From Takashimella koratensis (lineage: Eukaryota; Basidiomycota; Tremellomycetes; Trichosporonales; Tetragoniomycetaceae), in the NCBI GenBank assembly GCA_003116875.1, contig BCKT01000001.1, positions 2,103,486 through 2,167,485 on the forward strand: 64,000 bases of DNA, written 5' to 3'. The notes beneath the pieces are model-generated. The model saw only the letters and a program-made list of their open reading frames with translations. It was not told the DNA's origin and searched no databases. A program made the translations under genes and the position numbers. This document shows, piece by piece, positions 1-11,304 of the stretch; positions within the stretch are counted from its first letter, which is position 1; each line of letters starts with the position of its first letter.

Positions 1-203
1 TGTCTCAACTCTTTTCGTGGGTAGCAAATGAGATGTGACTTTTAGCAATACCGCGTGATCGGGACTGTGATTGAAGAGACTTTTATGATTTCCAGTTGCT
101 TCGAGTTTTCTCCCATTTTTTTCTGCGATTTTCTTATTGCCTTGTTGTTCTGTGCTCATCTCGAATCATCCACCCCACCACCTAGTCACGCACGACGATC
201 ACG

Positions 204-1043
204 ATGCCTCTCTATGAGCTCTTCTGTATCGTCTCGCACAACCCTGCGTCGCCTGTGAGTCTCGCCCTTTGTTTTGGTTGGCGATCAAGCATGTATTTTG
301 CCCTTTGCTGATTGTCTCTCCCTTGTCCTACCTGACCTTGCCGTCAATGATCGCTTTTCGTCCTTCGCTTCTCATCCTCATACCCCCTTTATACCTGGCT
401 CTTCTTGGTCTCCCACACTTCAATCCATTACTGTCTACTCCCATTCGCCTTGCCTTATTATCAATTCTCGCGCATAGGCCAACTTGCGACAACTCATCGA
501 GTCCCTCGCGCGGACAGTTCACAACACGGGCGGCGTGGTTCGTGATCTGCAAAGTTTGGGTGTAGCACGGACTTTGCCAGAACGGATGCGAAGGAACCAG
601 CAGTACCATACGAAGGGAGAGTGAGTGGAGCTGTGAATTGTTTGGATTCTATGAATCGGGGGTGTGGAGGTGGTTGTGGATGATGATGAGCGAGGTTATC
701 GGAACATTCCGGGTTAGAGGTTGTCTTTCCCCCCCCCCCCCCACCCCCAGGCGGTGGAAGACTCTTGCTATTCCTCGAGCTTCTTGGGCTGGAGAGAGAC
801 TCTGGAGAGACAGCCGCTGACACCGCTTTAGCCACTTCACAATGACGTTCGATACCAGCCCTGTCGTCATGCAGCGACTAAACGAGACCCTCCGGGTAGA
901 CCCGCTCGTCATCCGGTAAGTTCTGGGGTTGCATGGACTTGAGCAGATGGGGATGAGCTGGTGTTCAGTTGGCTACAGAGGGAAACGATAAGCTGACGTG
1001 GATTCTTAGGTGGATGTTGTTGAAAAAGGGAGAAAAACTGTAA
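204..1043 (+). CDS. MRP17: Mitochondrial small-subunit ribosomal protein bS6m
   Basis: Four exons read 204-254, 478-620, 832-915 and 1010-1043 give a 103-residue protein starting [12 protein letters not shown] and ending [10 protein letters not shown]. This is the S6 pattern: a first beta strand, a helix ([26 protein letters not shown]), a middle section [16 protein letters not shown] and a last helix with a VIRW-type end. bS6m sits on the platform of the mitochondrial ribosome small subunit with bS18m. The length fits yeast Mrp17-type proteins. No separate cleavable presequence is visible, which is common for this family. The second intron contains a 14-C run. All joins keep frame and donors are GTGAGT, GTGAGT and GTAAGT. 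The symbol is by family analogy. Confidence 0.88.
729..742. repeat. Poly-C homopolymer (14 C) inside a bS6m intron
   Basis: An uninterrupted run of 14 C lies in the second intron of the bS6m gene. It is probably length-variable and prone to sequencing error. It does not touch coding sequence. Confidence 0.9.
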
Positions 1044-1579
1044 GTTGCTCGTATCCGTTGCCGCACCCGTTTCTCGGGACTTGGTAGTTCAACAAGTATC
1101 AAATTATCATCTATCATTTTGCTTGGTCGAGACTGACCCCTGCTTTTAGGCGAGACTTGAACCCAGCACCCTTGTCGAGTCTGCGTGACCTGCCGGCAAA
1201 CCAGGACGTTTGATTGGAGTGAGGCAGATCGGGGAAAGGCAAGGCGGAAAACGCTTGAGATAGGTTCTGGAGCGGAGTAGAGGGAAAGGAGTGCATAGAT
1301 ACAGAGGGCCAGGATGGGCGTCGACCACATATCCACCGTATTATCACTTGTACAACATGCATGAGTCTTGACATTGATCCTTGGTTTGGTTATTGTCTGC
1401 CGTGGAGGCTGTTGTCGGTGTTTATGGGGTCCTTGATTGGCTGGGTTGGCGCAGGGTGCAAAGAGGGTCTCATTCCGGCTCTGTCCCAGCCTACAACCGG
1501 TTTTCTTCGCGTCGTTCTCCATTCTCCCTTCTCTCCACTCTCTCTCTCATCCATTCATTCACTCATCTCACCAACCAGC
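1044..1579. other. Intergenic region between bS6m and the peroxidase gene
   Basis: No supported gene. It holds the 3' flank of bS6m and the pyrimidine-rich leader (about 1510-1575) of the peroxidase. A T-loop-like sequence near 1147-1165 on the minus strand was examined and rejected as a tRNA because no matching acceptor stem exists. Confidence 0.6.
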
Positions 1580-3438
1580 ATGACTGCAGTCAAAGAAGGT
1601 GACTACGAAGGTAAGCTTTGCATCGCCAAAATTTGCGACGGACCAGGCTCACGATCCCAGCGCTTCGGAACGAGGTGAAGAAAGTCCTAGCCCAACCGGG
1701 GTACGATGATGGAAGCGCGGGGCCGGTGTTTGTGCGGTACGTCAATGGCTCAATGTCGCTTCAAGAGAGAACGAGCACTATACGATACAATGTTGCTGCT
1801 GTCATGGTCACGTTCGTGCTGACCATCACTGGCTGACAGACTCGCATGGCACGCCAGCGGCAACTTTAGTCTCGTCGAGGTGAGCTGCCTACCATGATGT
1901 CTGACGGCATGAAGCTGACATTCACTCAGCACAATGGAGGTTCAAATGGGCAAGTCATCTCTTGGTTCAGTTCAAGGTACTAGGGATGACGAGCTGATCA
2001 CTCCCTCAGCGCTGGCATGCGGTTCCCACCCGAAGTGAGTCGCCAGTTCTCCCTCGATCCCTTCCAAATCCAGCGGCGACTGACCACCTACCCCGTAGTC
2101 TGTCGACCCTGCCAACGCCGGCCTTCACCACGCCATCACCTTCCTCATGCCGATCCAAGCTGCCAACCCCTGGATCTCTTACGCCGACCTCTGGAGTAAG
2201 TCCTAGTCCACGATCTTCGCGTTCTCTCCACCCATCGTCCACATCAACCCTATCATCGCCGAGTTGGACGGACGCAATGTGCCCGCAGCTGCTCCTGACG
2301 CAACACAGCGCTGGCCGGGTGTACCGCGATCGAGACGATGGGTGGGCCGAGGGTGCCGTGGCAGCCCGGAAGGACGGACTACGAGTCTGCCCAAGCGGCC
2401 GAGACGCATCGAGGGAACGTAGGCGACCGGTGAGTGGCGATTACTAGAGTGGAGAGATCCAGGTCTAGGTGAAGGGGCTAAAACGATTCTCGATAAGGTT
2501 GCCGGACGGAGCACTGGGCGCAGACCATATTCGGGATGTCTTTGGCCGTATGGGCTTCTCCGACCAGGTGAGTGTCTGGGTCATGAGAATCTGAACGGCG
2601 CATAGCTGATAAACGATGTAGGAGATTGTCGCGTTGTCCGGCGCTCATGGGCTCGGTGAGTACTGCACTGAAAGCTAGTCACGGTATTAGCTGGGGCTTA
2701 CCAGCATATCAGGTCGCTGTCATTCCGACCGCAGCGGGTTTGACGGGTACGTTTTGACCATATCTTACCAGGCGATGGTGGTTCACAACTTGAACGTGTC
2801 TGACAGCCATGCTCTTACAGACCGTGGACAGTCACCCCGACGAGGTTCTCAAACATGTACTACAAGCTCCTACTCAAGCGCAAATGGGAGCCACGTAAAT
2901 GGGACGGCCCCTTCCAGTGAGTTGCGAAGCGTCCAGACGGAAATGCACATAGCTCATGATGGCGGCAGATACGAGACCGTTGTCGCGGGTACTAAACTGA
3001 TGATGCTCCCAACGGATGTGAGTGGCTGAAGTCCATGCGGCAGCTTTGATTCCACCATGGAGTATCGTGCTTATAATTGAAACCATCAGATGGCACTCAT
3101 TGAAGATGACAAGTTCCGCCCGTGGGTGGAGAAGTACGCCGATAGCCAGGAGCTTTTCTTCAAGGACTTTGCGTTGGCGTTTGGCAAGCTTATCGGTGAG
3201 TCTGTTGTCTGCAAAACCCTGGGTCAACTATCCCCCCAGCTGATTCTTGTCTGCGGGCTGACGAATTGCTTTCATGTGGTGTTTCGCAGAACTCGGTGTC
3301 GACCGTGACGATACCGGCTTCGCCAAGCTTGTCAAAAAGAGTGCGAAAGAAGGGAAACCTCTCGACAAGACAGCTCTGCCGACCGGCGGTTGTCCGTTCG
3401 CTTCGACCGGACCTAGAGGTAGAGACGCCAAACTGTAA
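1580..3438 (+). CDS. Heme peroxidase of the cytochrome c / ascorbate peroxidase class, with a peroxisomal-type C terminus
   Basis: A class I plant-type heme peroxidase that reduces H2O2, assembled from about ten exons. The distal site reads [11 protein letters not shown] (Arg, Trp, His), the proximal site [13 protein letters not shown] (axial His), followed by GFDGPW with the Trp at the CCP Trp191 position and the family motif [10 protein letters not shown], then [18 protein letters not shown]. The start [10 protein letters not shown] leads almost directly into the catalytic fold, so there is no mitochondrial presequence as in S. cerevisiae Ccp1. The C-terminal extension ends RGRDAKL. Ala-Lys-Leu matches the PTS1 peroxisome signal consensus, so a peroxisomal or cytosolic enzyme is inferred. 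Whether the electron donor is ascorbate or cytochrome c cannot be decided here. Confidence 0.88.
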
Positions 3439-3727
3439 CCTATACCTGATTCTTGTTTGCTGTGTTTCTATGAGATGCGTAACTGTAGATGATTGTATGT
3501 TGTGACCGCCTTCAGCGAGAGTGAGAGACCCAGAAGAGATGCATCTACATGCGACCGGGGTCGAGGCAAGGGGTGGGTCCAAGAGAACAACTGATTGTAT
3601 AACATGGAAGAGATGTAGGTTCTATGATGGCCCAAAGGGAAAGAGCGACACTACGCGACTCGGACAGAAGGACGAGATGACACGGATGAACCAGAAACTG
3701 GGCCTGGTGATCAGTGACGTTCTCCAA

Positions 3728-4850
3728 TTACATAAAGTCGTCGTCGTCAAGAACATCGTCGTAGACCTCGGTATCGACCTTGCCCGCTCCGAGGGCCTTG
3801 GTCGAGCCCAACTTGGGCTTGGCCGGCGCGTTCTTCTTCTTCCCGCTGGCCTTGTCCCTCTCATCCTGCTGCTTGGTGTTACCGAGGACACTGAGCGTCG
3901 ATGAGACTTTACGCGTCTGGACGGCGTTGAGGGACTCGCACATGTCCTTGGCGAGCTGCTCGATGAAAGCAGGGAACAAAGGGTTCGTAGCATGACGAGC
4001 GAGAACGGCGGTCACAATGCTTTGGGAAAGGTCGGTAAACTCGGCTTTCGTCTTGGGGTTGGCAGTGAGCGCGGCCTTGATCGCGTCACTACGGTCTGAG
4101 GTAGGTGTTAGTTTGGCCGAAATCCGCAGCAACAAATTGTGGGGGATCAAGATTTGCTACGGCAAGAGAAGAAGAAGAACTCACCCTCAAGAGTCGAACC
4201 GCCCATGAGGTCAGAGGCAACGGCCATATCCGCCTCGAGCTCCCTCTCGCGCGCCTGTCGCCGCCTGTCCTGCTCCGTCATCTCGTCCATCAAGTCATTT
4301 CCCCCACCTCCTAACCGCTGCATTTATCAGCATTGAATCTTTTCGGACTGTCCTGAGTTGTGCCAAAGAAGAGAACAAGGTGGCAAAGTCGCCGCGAGGC
4401 TGTCGCTATCACAGCTGTAACAACCTCGCGGCGGATCAAGAGAGACAACAGCACGAGATCCACTTACACCCTCCGCTGCGAGTCTCTCCTTCTCGGCAAT
4501 CTTCTGCTTCAAGGTCATCTTCTTTGGCGCGGCCGCAGCCTTGGCCGCCGGAGCCGCGGGTGCGGGCTTCTTCTCGTCGTCCGACTTGTCCCAGTCGTCG
4601 TCGTCATCATCCTCGTCCTCGCCCGCGAAACGGCGAGCGACGGGGCGCGGCGGGATCGCGGCAACGGCAGGGGTGGAAGAGCCGGAGTTGACGGGCTCGT
4701 CGTCGACGTCTGATGTGCAAATAGAGGAAGGGATGGACGAGTTAGCAAAGGAACGCAGAGGCGAGGAAGAGGCGAGACAAGGTTGAGAGACCTGGCCTGT
4801 GCGATTATGAGATAGAAGGGGTGGGCAGACTCACCCCAGTCGTCAGACAT
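3728..4850 (-). CDS. HCR1: Eukaryotic translation initiation factor 3 subunit J (eIF3j/HCR1)
   Basis: Minus-strand gene starting MSDDW at 4850 and ending in an acidic tail VLDDDDFM at 3728. The N terminus is very acidic (EDEDDDDDDWDKSDDEKK), followed by an Ala/Pro/Lys linker and the marker motif KKMTLKQKIAEKERLAAEG. The C-terminal half (SDAIKAALTANPKTKAEF, LARHATNPLFPAFIEQLAKD, then an SSTLSVLGNTKQQDERDKAS stretch) matches the eIF3j fold. eIF3j binds the decoding centre of the 40S subunit, loosely attached to eIF3, and acts in start selection, recycling and 20S pre-rRNA processing. A tiny first exon (16 nt) joins across an intron near 4834. The gene is divergent from cyclin L. Confidence 0.92.
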
Positions 4851-5159
4851 GTTGGTGATAGCTTTGAGAGAGTTGAGGGAGTGTATGTGAAAAGCGGTAC
4901 GAGGCCTTGCGATGTTATCGAGTCGATCGCGTGAGGTTGTGGTGGTTGCCGTGAAGAATGGAGAGGAGAGTGAAACCAAAAATCCAAAAGTCAAAGTGAA
5001 AAAACGGCGTCGACCCGTTCCCATTGTTCCCAGGTACTGATTACCCTTCTTCCTTATCTGCTCCCCTCCGATAACCGTCAACAACAGGAGAGATTTCCGT
5101 CTCTTCCCCCTTGCTCCCTCGTTCAGTCTCCTGCTCTCACTAGTATCCACCTCGCAGCG
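4851..5159. promoter_or_regulatory. Shared promoter region between divergent eIF3j and cyclin L genes
   Basis: About 310 bp separates the two divergent start codons. The cyclin L side is pyrimidine-rich (CTCTTCCCCCTTGCTCC-type tract). No TATA box is obvious. Confidence 0.5.
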
Positions 5160-6744
5160 ATGCCGCGCGGCCCACACCCCCTCGCGTCGGTCGCGCAGAT
5201 CTTAGAGACACCCTCGGCGGCAGACGGTGTCCCCGCCGACCTCGAAGCCGACCTCCGCGTCGCTGGGTGCATGCTCATCCAAGAAGCCGGCATCCTCATG
5301 GACCTGTACGTCTACCACGAAGAGCAGCAAGTCTTGCCAGTCAAGATAGGAGGACCAGCTGACGAGAAATCTGTTCTCTGTCTCTCTACGCTGTGATCTG
5401 CTTCTTATGATAGGCCACAGAGTACAATGGCTACAGCCCAGGTTGTCTTCCACCGATTCTTCTACGTCAGCTCCATGTTCTCCTTCGGTGTGAATGTGAG
5501 TAAAGACAAGCTGGTTATAACAGTGCACAGGCTTCTACAGTTCTGTCCAAGCCGACCCAGAGTTCAATTTTCGAGTCTATGCTGACAGACATACCCCTAG
5601 GACCTCTCCGTCTCCTCGCTTTACCTCGCGACCAAGCTCAACGAGACCTCTGTCCGGTTGCGCGACCTGATCAACACCTACATTTTTCTCCAAGCTCGGA
5701 TACAGCACCTCCTCTCGCTCCCAGCGGACCAGCCTCTATCTCCCCGCGCAGGTCCGAGTCTCTCGTCTGGCCGTAACTGGAACGACGGGCCTGGCGGTGG
5801 TGGTGGTGCGAGTCCCAGCGAGGATAGGGGAAAGGGCAAGAGTAGACAGATGGATGAGATGGACGAGGTTTGGAAGGGGTTCAAATTTGAGGTCCCGAGC
5901 TTCCACAGCCCTGTGTTCTGGGAATGTAAGTGCACATGGACCAGGCGGCCGGGATATGGGCCGGAAGGCGGGACGAAGTGTTGATGATTTGCAGGGAAGG
6001 AAGCAATCCAGTATAATGAACTGCAGATATTGAAACGGCTAGGCTTCAACATGCAGGTGAGTGCTGGTTTCGACGATGGAGGAGGACGGGGGTAGGAGGG
6101 CTTGTTCCTTTGCGTCATGTGCAATGCAACAACTGACTTGTTTCAAGGTCGACTTGCCATATAGTCACGTCATCAATTATCTAAAGATCCTCGACCTCGT
6201 GTTCGAGGAAGGCGTAGCCCAGCTGTGCTGGTCTGTCCTCAACGATGCGTGAGTTCTCTCCTTCCGTACCATTCCCTTACGGTCATTTCCTTTCAATTGC
6301 TAACAAGCGATCCACTACCCTGCTGCCCAAAACAGCCTCCTAACCCCATTGTACGCTCAACAACCTACCCACGTCCTCGCGGTCTCTTCGATCCTCCTCG
6401 CCACTCGGCTCCACCACATTCCGCTGCCGCCGGACTGGTGGCTACTCTTCGATGTGGACTTGGCCGACGCCCATGCGTGCTGTGCGACGATCATGCGGCT
6501 GTACGACGACTGGGGGATGGGGTCCGTGGGTTCGTTGTCGGGTGCCGGAGGGGCGGGTGCGCAGGAAGGGAATGGCGTGGGAGGTGGACTGAGGAACGGG
6601 GAGAGCGGTGGAGAGGAGGAAGGTGAGGCAAAGCAAAAGGAGAAAGAAGCGAGGTGGAGGCGGGCGTGGGTGTTGATGGAGTCGAGAAGAGCGGTACGGC
6701 GGTGGGTCGAGGAGAGGAAGGGTACAGAAGAAGTTCAGTCGTGA
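5160..6744 (+). CDS. Cyclin L-type cyclin
   Basis: Start MPRGPHPLASVAQILETPSA, end TEEVQS. The first cyclin box carries FHRFFYVSSMFSFGVNDLSV, SSLYLATKLNETSVRLRDLI and later WKEAIQYNELQILKRLGFN, the arrangement of the cyclin L / cyclin K / cyclin T group. The second box reads LPYSHVINYLKILDL and later THVLAVSSILLATRLHHIPL. Cyclin L partners CDK11-type kinases in transcription and pre-mRNA splicing in the nucleus. A Gly/Ser/Pro-rich insert (LSPRAGPS through DRGKGKSRQ) splits the first box, and the C-terminal tail is Gly- and Glu-rich rather than the Arg-Ser domain of animal cyclin L. At least five introns. The family call is strong, the exact subtype less so. Confidence 0.82.
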
Positions 6745-7092
6745 TTCTCTGTGAGCGCATGGAGATATCGCTCGATTGAGATTCATTCCACCCCATACAC
6801 ATCTACCTCGTCCGCAACGCTAGCACCTCCTTTCTGTAGCCATTCGTAGTATGCATCTTTGCATGGTAGTTTACGATACCGATATGTCGTAGATAGCTTG
6901 TCGTTCCCTTCGGGCCGAGAGGTGCCACATTGACGGAAGCCGTGAGTGGCTACTGCCGGTTGGACGAGCAAGCCAACACCCACCACCGGATCTCACCTCT
7001 TTCTTGTCTCCCGTCCACCGTCCACCTCCTCATCCCATCGCAACCACCGGCATCACCTTCGACGTCTCAACACCCACTCCATAATCTCTACA

Positions 7093-7500
7093 ATGGTTCT
7101 CGGTCGTCTCATCCACATCACTTTCGACGCGCTCGCCATCTCCGCCGTGCTTGCTGGTGTCAAGAAATCCACTGGATTCACGTGGGTCGCGTCTTTACCG
7201 TTTTTCCCCTTTCCCCTTTCCCCTTACCCATTGCCCACTGCTCTCTTCTCCTCTCTTCCTTCATCCCCACTCAAAGCCGCCTCATACACGCTGACATTTG
7301 GTCTACCTCGCATGCCTGCTCTCCTTGTCGTGCTGCCCATCTGTCACTGGTCAACACCCGATTCTTGCAGCCCGCAAACCGAGCTCATCCCCGAATCTTC
7401 CATTCGATCATTCGCCAACGGCTACTTGTCTACAGGCGAGACTATCTTCAACGTGATTGCGGGACAAGCCGTGACGAGCGAATACTTCAAGAGGGCCTAA
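7093..7500 (+). CDS. Small mitochondrial DUF1748 protein (MIN8-like)
   Basis: Two exons, 7093-7181 and 7371-7500, give a 72-residue protein. It starts MVLGRLIHITFDALAISAVL, continues AGVKKSTGFTPQTELI and ends AVTSEYFKRA. This matches the fungal DUF1748 family: a short N-terminal membrane helix, then a conserved G-x-R/K-x-S-TG segment and a second amphipathic helix. The budding-yeast relative I recall (Min8) is a mitochondrial protein linked to cytochrome c oxidase assembly; that link is from memory. The donor GTGGGT follows the Thr codon split. In the unspliced frame the gene would look like a 184-residue ORF, which is misleading. Confidence 0.8.
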   Translation: MVLGRLIHITFDALAISAVLAGVKKSTGFTWVASLPFFPFPLSPYPLPTALFSSLPSSPLKAASYTLTFGLPRMPALLVVLPICHWSTPDSCSPQTELIPESSIRSFANGYLSTGETIFNVIAGQAVTSEYFKRA

Positions 7501-8148
7501 GTGCTTTCGATAGACGATACGATGCCGTAGGCAAGACAGCGGTGATGGAGCTGGCGGTTGAGGCGATGAGGGTTACCCCGAGGGAGAAGGGAGAGGAGAG
7601 GGAGGGTGGAAAAAGACGTGAGAGTGTGAGCTTCTCTCGACTGGTGTAGCAGCTTCGCTGTTGTTGAGATCGGTCAGGCGGTGTGTGCCGACACCCCACG
7701 TAGAATGGACATCCGCGTCGTGGTTCTCTTCTCCATCTTTCATCTCGTATCCACTCGCTCGTTGCGCCCTCGCCAAGCGGTATGTCTGGCCCATGAGATG
7801 GTGTTTCCTTGTTCCTTTGGTCGTTTGACTCTGGATCTGACTTTATTATGTACACGTATCATCCTTCCGTTGGTGTACAGACCCCACTCTCCCTTGGGAT
7901 GCTGATGCTCCAGTCGAATCGCCTGCGCACCGAGACCTCATTAATCGGTTCATACGGCGCCCTCTTCTCCTGCCTATCTTGACCTAGAAAGCTAAAGCCT
8001 TATTTCTTCCTCATCGTCAAACTCTCGCGTACCTCGAAAGCTAAAATAGCTCTACAGACTGATCATTATAAGAGGACCAGATCAATGCGCTAAAGTCTTA
8101 TCCACAGCGAACACATTCGATATAAGCAGTCCTAACCGCGGGGTATCT
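7501..8148. other. Convergent 3' intergenic region
   Basis: Lies between the stop codons of the DUF1748 gene and the minus-strand membrane-protein gene. No coding signal. Two similar GAAAGCTAAA-type segments occur near 7988 and 8036, but no larger structure is seen. Confidence 0.5.
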
Positions 8149-9947
8149 CTACTCCTCCTCGATGACGGTGTGTGACGTGACGAAGACGCGCGAGGGACCT
8201 TGTTGGGGCAATGGGGCAGTCTCCAGGGGCGATCTGAACTTTTGCACGACGGTGGGGAGAGCCGGCATTTCGCTCATCCTCGCGTTCCTCGACCTATCCG
8301 CCGTTGCCGCAAACGGTCTCTCGGACTCTCCATCACCCCCACCCCCTTGTGCCCTTCCGCCCACTGCTCCTGCTCCTGCTCCTGCTCCGTATCCGCCGGC
8401 AGGGCCTATCTCGTCGTCGTACTTTGGCCGAACGTGCTGGCTCGTCATCTCCCACGCTGCAAAGTTATCCGCCATCACGTCGGGTCGAACATTAAGTCGA
8501 TCTCCAAGCTCAATGAATTGTCGCTGACCCATGGCCCCACCGACCGTCGTGGGTCGGCGATACATTGCCATACCCTGGGCTTTCTTCTCCGCGTCGTCTG
8601 GGCCTGACTCAGATGCCATGTCTCGAGGAAGGATGATGATGATGCTCAGGCAAGTGGCCGCGAAAATTCCCAATAGCCCGGTGATGTAAAGGATATCACA
8701 CCAGAAAGTGGACCTGTTGATGACTTGCTTGGCGGTAAGCCCGTCAGACGCGAGGATGAGCTGCAAGGACAAGGAATCAGGTTGAACTTCACGACGATCA
8801 TCGCCTCGATGGGATCATACTCACAAAGCAGATGGAGTAGACGACACGGAAACCGGTACGAAGTTCGTTCATCTCCTGGAAGAAGAGCATACGATCAATG
8901 ACGTCTGTCGGAGCACCTTGACGTCGAATCTTGTTGATGAATCCGGGCACGACGATACAGAGACCGAGCGAGGCGATCGCATACCTATCCATTCCAAGCA
9001 TTCACCAATATCAGCCAAGGTTGACTCGAGGGGATCGTAGCCGGCACTCACGTTATGGCAAGACAAGCGCCTGCCAGGATCACATTGGCTTTCATGATAT
9101 CTACATTGTGTGTCTCCATGCAGAGCGCACCGATGAGTAGTCCAAGAGCAGCCAGGGAGCCTGCGATCCACCCTTTGAAGAAGATACTGTTCACCCATGT
9201 GCGCGTGGGCCCGCCGGGGGTGCTGATGGACGTGATCAAGTAGCCCCAGTAGACGAACTGCAAGTGCGTAAGTCGGCTGCGGCGGTTTGCGCTGAGGGGG
9301 TTCGGTGCTTACTTCTTCTAGGTGGACGGACTGGAGGAACGCCCAACCTAGGACAAGCAGGCTGTTGGAGACTCGCAAAAGGGTCAGGCTGGAGCTTCCC
9401 CATAGTTGCGACGGGGCAGGGATCGTCTCCCCCACGTAGACGTAATACTGGGCAGCGTCGAAGGTAGGTGGGCAAATCGGATAGTGGGTACAGTGGATAT
9501 GGAAGGCAAGGTTGTCAGTGGAAAGGAGGTGCAAACCACAGGAGAGAGGGTGATGTGGCATTGGTAGCCTGGGACAAAGGAAGGGGATCGACTCACCTCG
9601 TGGTAGGCCGCGATCATACCGAGTACCGCCCATCCAACCAGGAACATGGACGAGCCGAGGAGGAACCAACACATGAGGGCTCGGAACCATTCTTTCTTCG
9701 AGAATATTAGGCACCTGGGGGTTGGACAAGCGTGGCGTCAGTATGTCTCTAAGAGGCAGGGTTCATGACGCTACAATTGACCAGAGAGGAGTGGCGCGTG
9801 AGGCACATGTGGAGGTAGGAGATGAGCGAGGTTGAAGAAGAGTCAGACGTACCGAAGCTTATCGTAGTGCCAGCAGTGCCAAATGAAGAAGATGACCGCC
9901 GAAACGGGCATCAACATGGCAAAACACTGGTCCGCGGGTGTGTACAT
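8149..9947 (-). CDS. Seven-transmembrane integral membrane protein of unknown function
   Basis: Minus-strand gene starting MYTPADQCFAMLMPVSAVIFF at 9947, with about six exons. Hydrophobic segments in order: MLMPVSAVIFFIWHC; WFLLGSSMFLVGWAVLGMIA; VSNSLLVLGWAFLQSV; WIAGSLAALGLLIGALCM; ILAGACLAITYAIASLGLCI; TGFRVVYSICFLQLILA; ILYITGLLGIFAATCLSIII. That is seven helices, followed by a cytosolic tail of about 150 residues that is Gly/Ala-rich in the middle and ends HTVIEEE. The short outside N terminus, seven helices and long tail resemble a fungal GPCR-like layout, but I see no diagnostic motif of STE2/STE3, Git3 or Pth11 receptors. A transporter or scaffold is also possible. The final exon is clear; small internal splice sites are less certain. 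Confidence 0.68.
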
Positions 9948-11304
9948 GGCGGCGAATGGGTGGGAAGCGAAGGGGTCGTCGGTAAGTGGCGAGTGGGGAG
10001 AAAAAACTGGGCAGAGGAAAGACGAGAGACGGGACTAAGGCGAAGTGAGTGTGGGACTGTAGTCGAGACCGACTGTAGAGAGAGAGGGTGGCGGGGATGG
10101 TTGTCTCAGCTGAGTGCGAATGTGTACAGAGGGTGGAGAGACAAGCAACGACAAAGATGTGCAGAGAGAAGGAGGGAGTAGCAAGCGAGAAGCGAGGTGG
10201 CGAGGTGGTCAGGTAGAGAGGCAGAGAGGTGGAGCGAGGGGATGGAAGAGTATGGTCAGGAGACGAAAGGGAGCGACCGGTTAACGAGGGAAGAAGGGGT
10301 AAGGAGAGATTTCTATGAAAGATGGAAGGGACGAAGGGGGTTAAGAACCGTTTCATCCAACCTTGCCCCGAGATCGAATGGTATTTAACCGCCCAAGCGC
10401 CTATCTCGTTGTTGAAAATTTTTGTCCATACCTGCTTTGGGGAAGCCGTTCTTCGGCCGTTGATCTGGGCCGACATCACGGCTGTGCGGTCAGGTACATG
10501 GCCTACAGGACCCAAAGTTGTTGGAGAGGCGACACGTCGACCGGTTTCTTCAAACCCACGAGTGCACTAGTCCGTGAGTGAGTGAGTAGGTGAGAAAGGG
10601 GCTTTGAAAAGGAGTAAAGGAAACGAGGATCGATCGATTTCGTCTCAAGATCAGATACAGGAGTAGTGGATCACGCGTGTCACTCTCTAATCGCGTCGTC
10701 TATTGCGGCCGGGGCGGCCGGGGAAAGGCGGATTCAGAGGAGACGCACTTTGAAGGGATCCGAGGATACCTTCAAATGAACGTTAGCCAAAGGACGTGGA
10801 CAAATGCCACTCGAGTCGCAGTACGGGCAAGCGATAGTGTACATTCCAAAGGGCCCATATCCTAGCTCGGTCTCAGTCGGCGACTCACAGGTATCCCATT
10901 ACCCCGACCCACGCATACAAAGTGATCCCTATCTCAAAAAACGCGCACGTTGTATCCCCTCCCGTCCTTTGCCCAAGATAACGGATACATCTAGTTCGGC
11001 CACTCCGGTTCGGCCATTTTTAGTACACACCATCCGTTGGTCGTACCAGACAAGACAAAGTCGGGTCCGTACCGCTCGCTATGAAGCCAGACAGACAAAT
11101 CGGGTGTAGGTAACAAATCTAAAGCTATTAGACATTGATATCAGTTTCGAAAAAGGGCGAAAAGCTATCCCGTTAAGGCGGTCATGATCTTAGGCTAGCC
11201 GATAGACCGATCCCGCACAATCTCCATCTCTCCCCTCCCCTCCCTCCTCGGTCACTTTCTCTCATCCAGTAGTTCCACCGACGTGTACGAGGCCCGGGAC
11301 GCGG
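9948..11304. other. Intergenic region upstream of the seven-helix gene
   Basis: About 1.36 kb between the start of the seven-helix gene and the stop of the RING gene, both on the minus strand. A purine-rich plus strand (9990-10330) is the complement of a pyrimidine-rich leader. Open frames here are compositionally simple and look non-coding. No repeat or RNA gene was seen. Confidence 0.5.

Noticed and set aside
1141..1230. tRNA-like T-loop (GGGTTCAAGTCTC on the minus strand)
   Set aside because: The T stem pairs poorly and no complementary acceptor or anticodon arm could be found upstream.
9859..10515. 218-codon minus-strand ORF upstream of the seven-helix gene
   Set aside because: Ser/Pro/Leu-rich translation of a pyrimidine-rich leader; the seven-helix start at 9947 is in another frame with clear helices.
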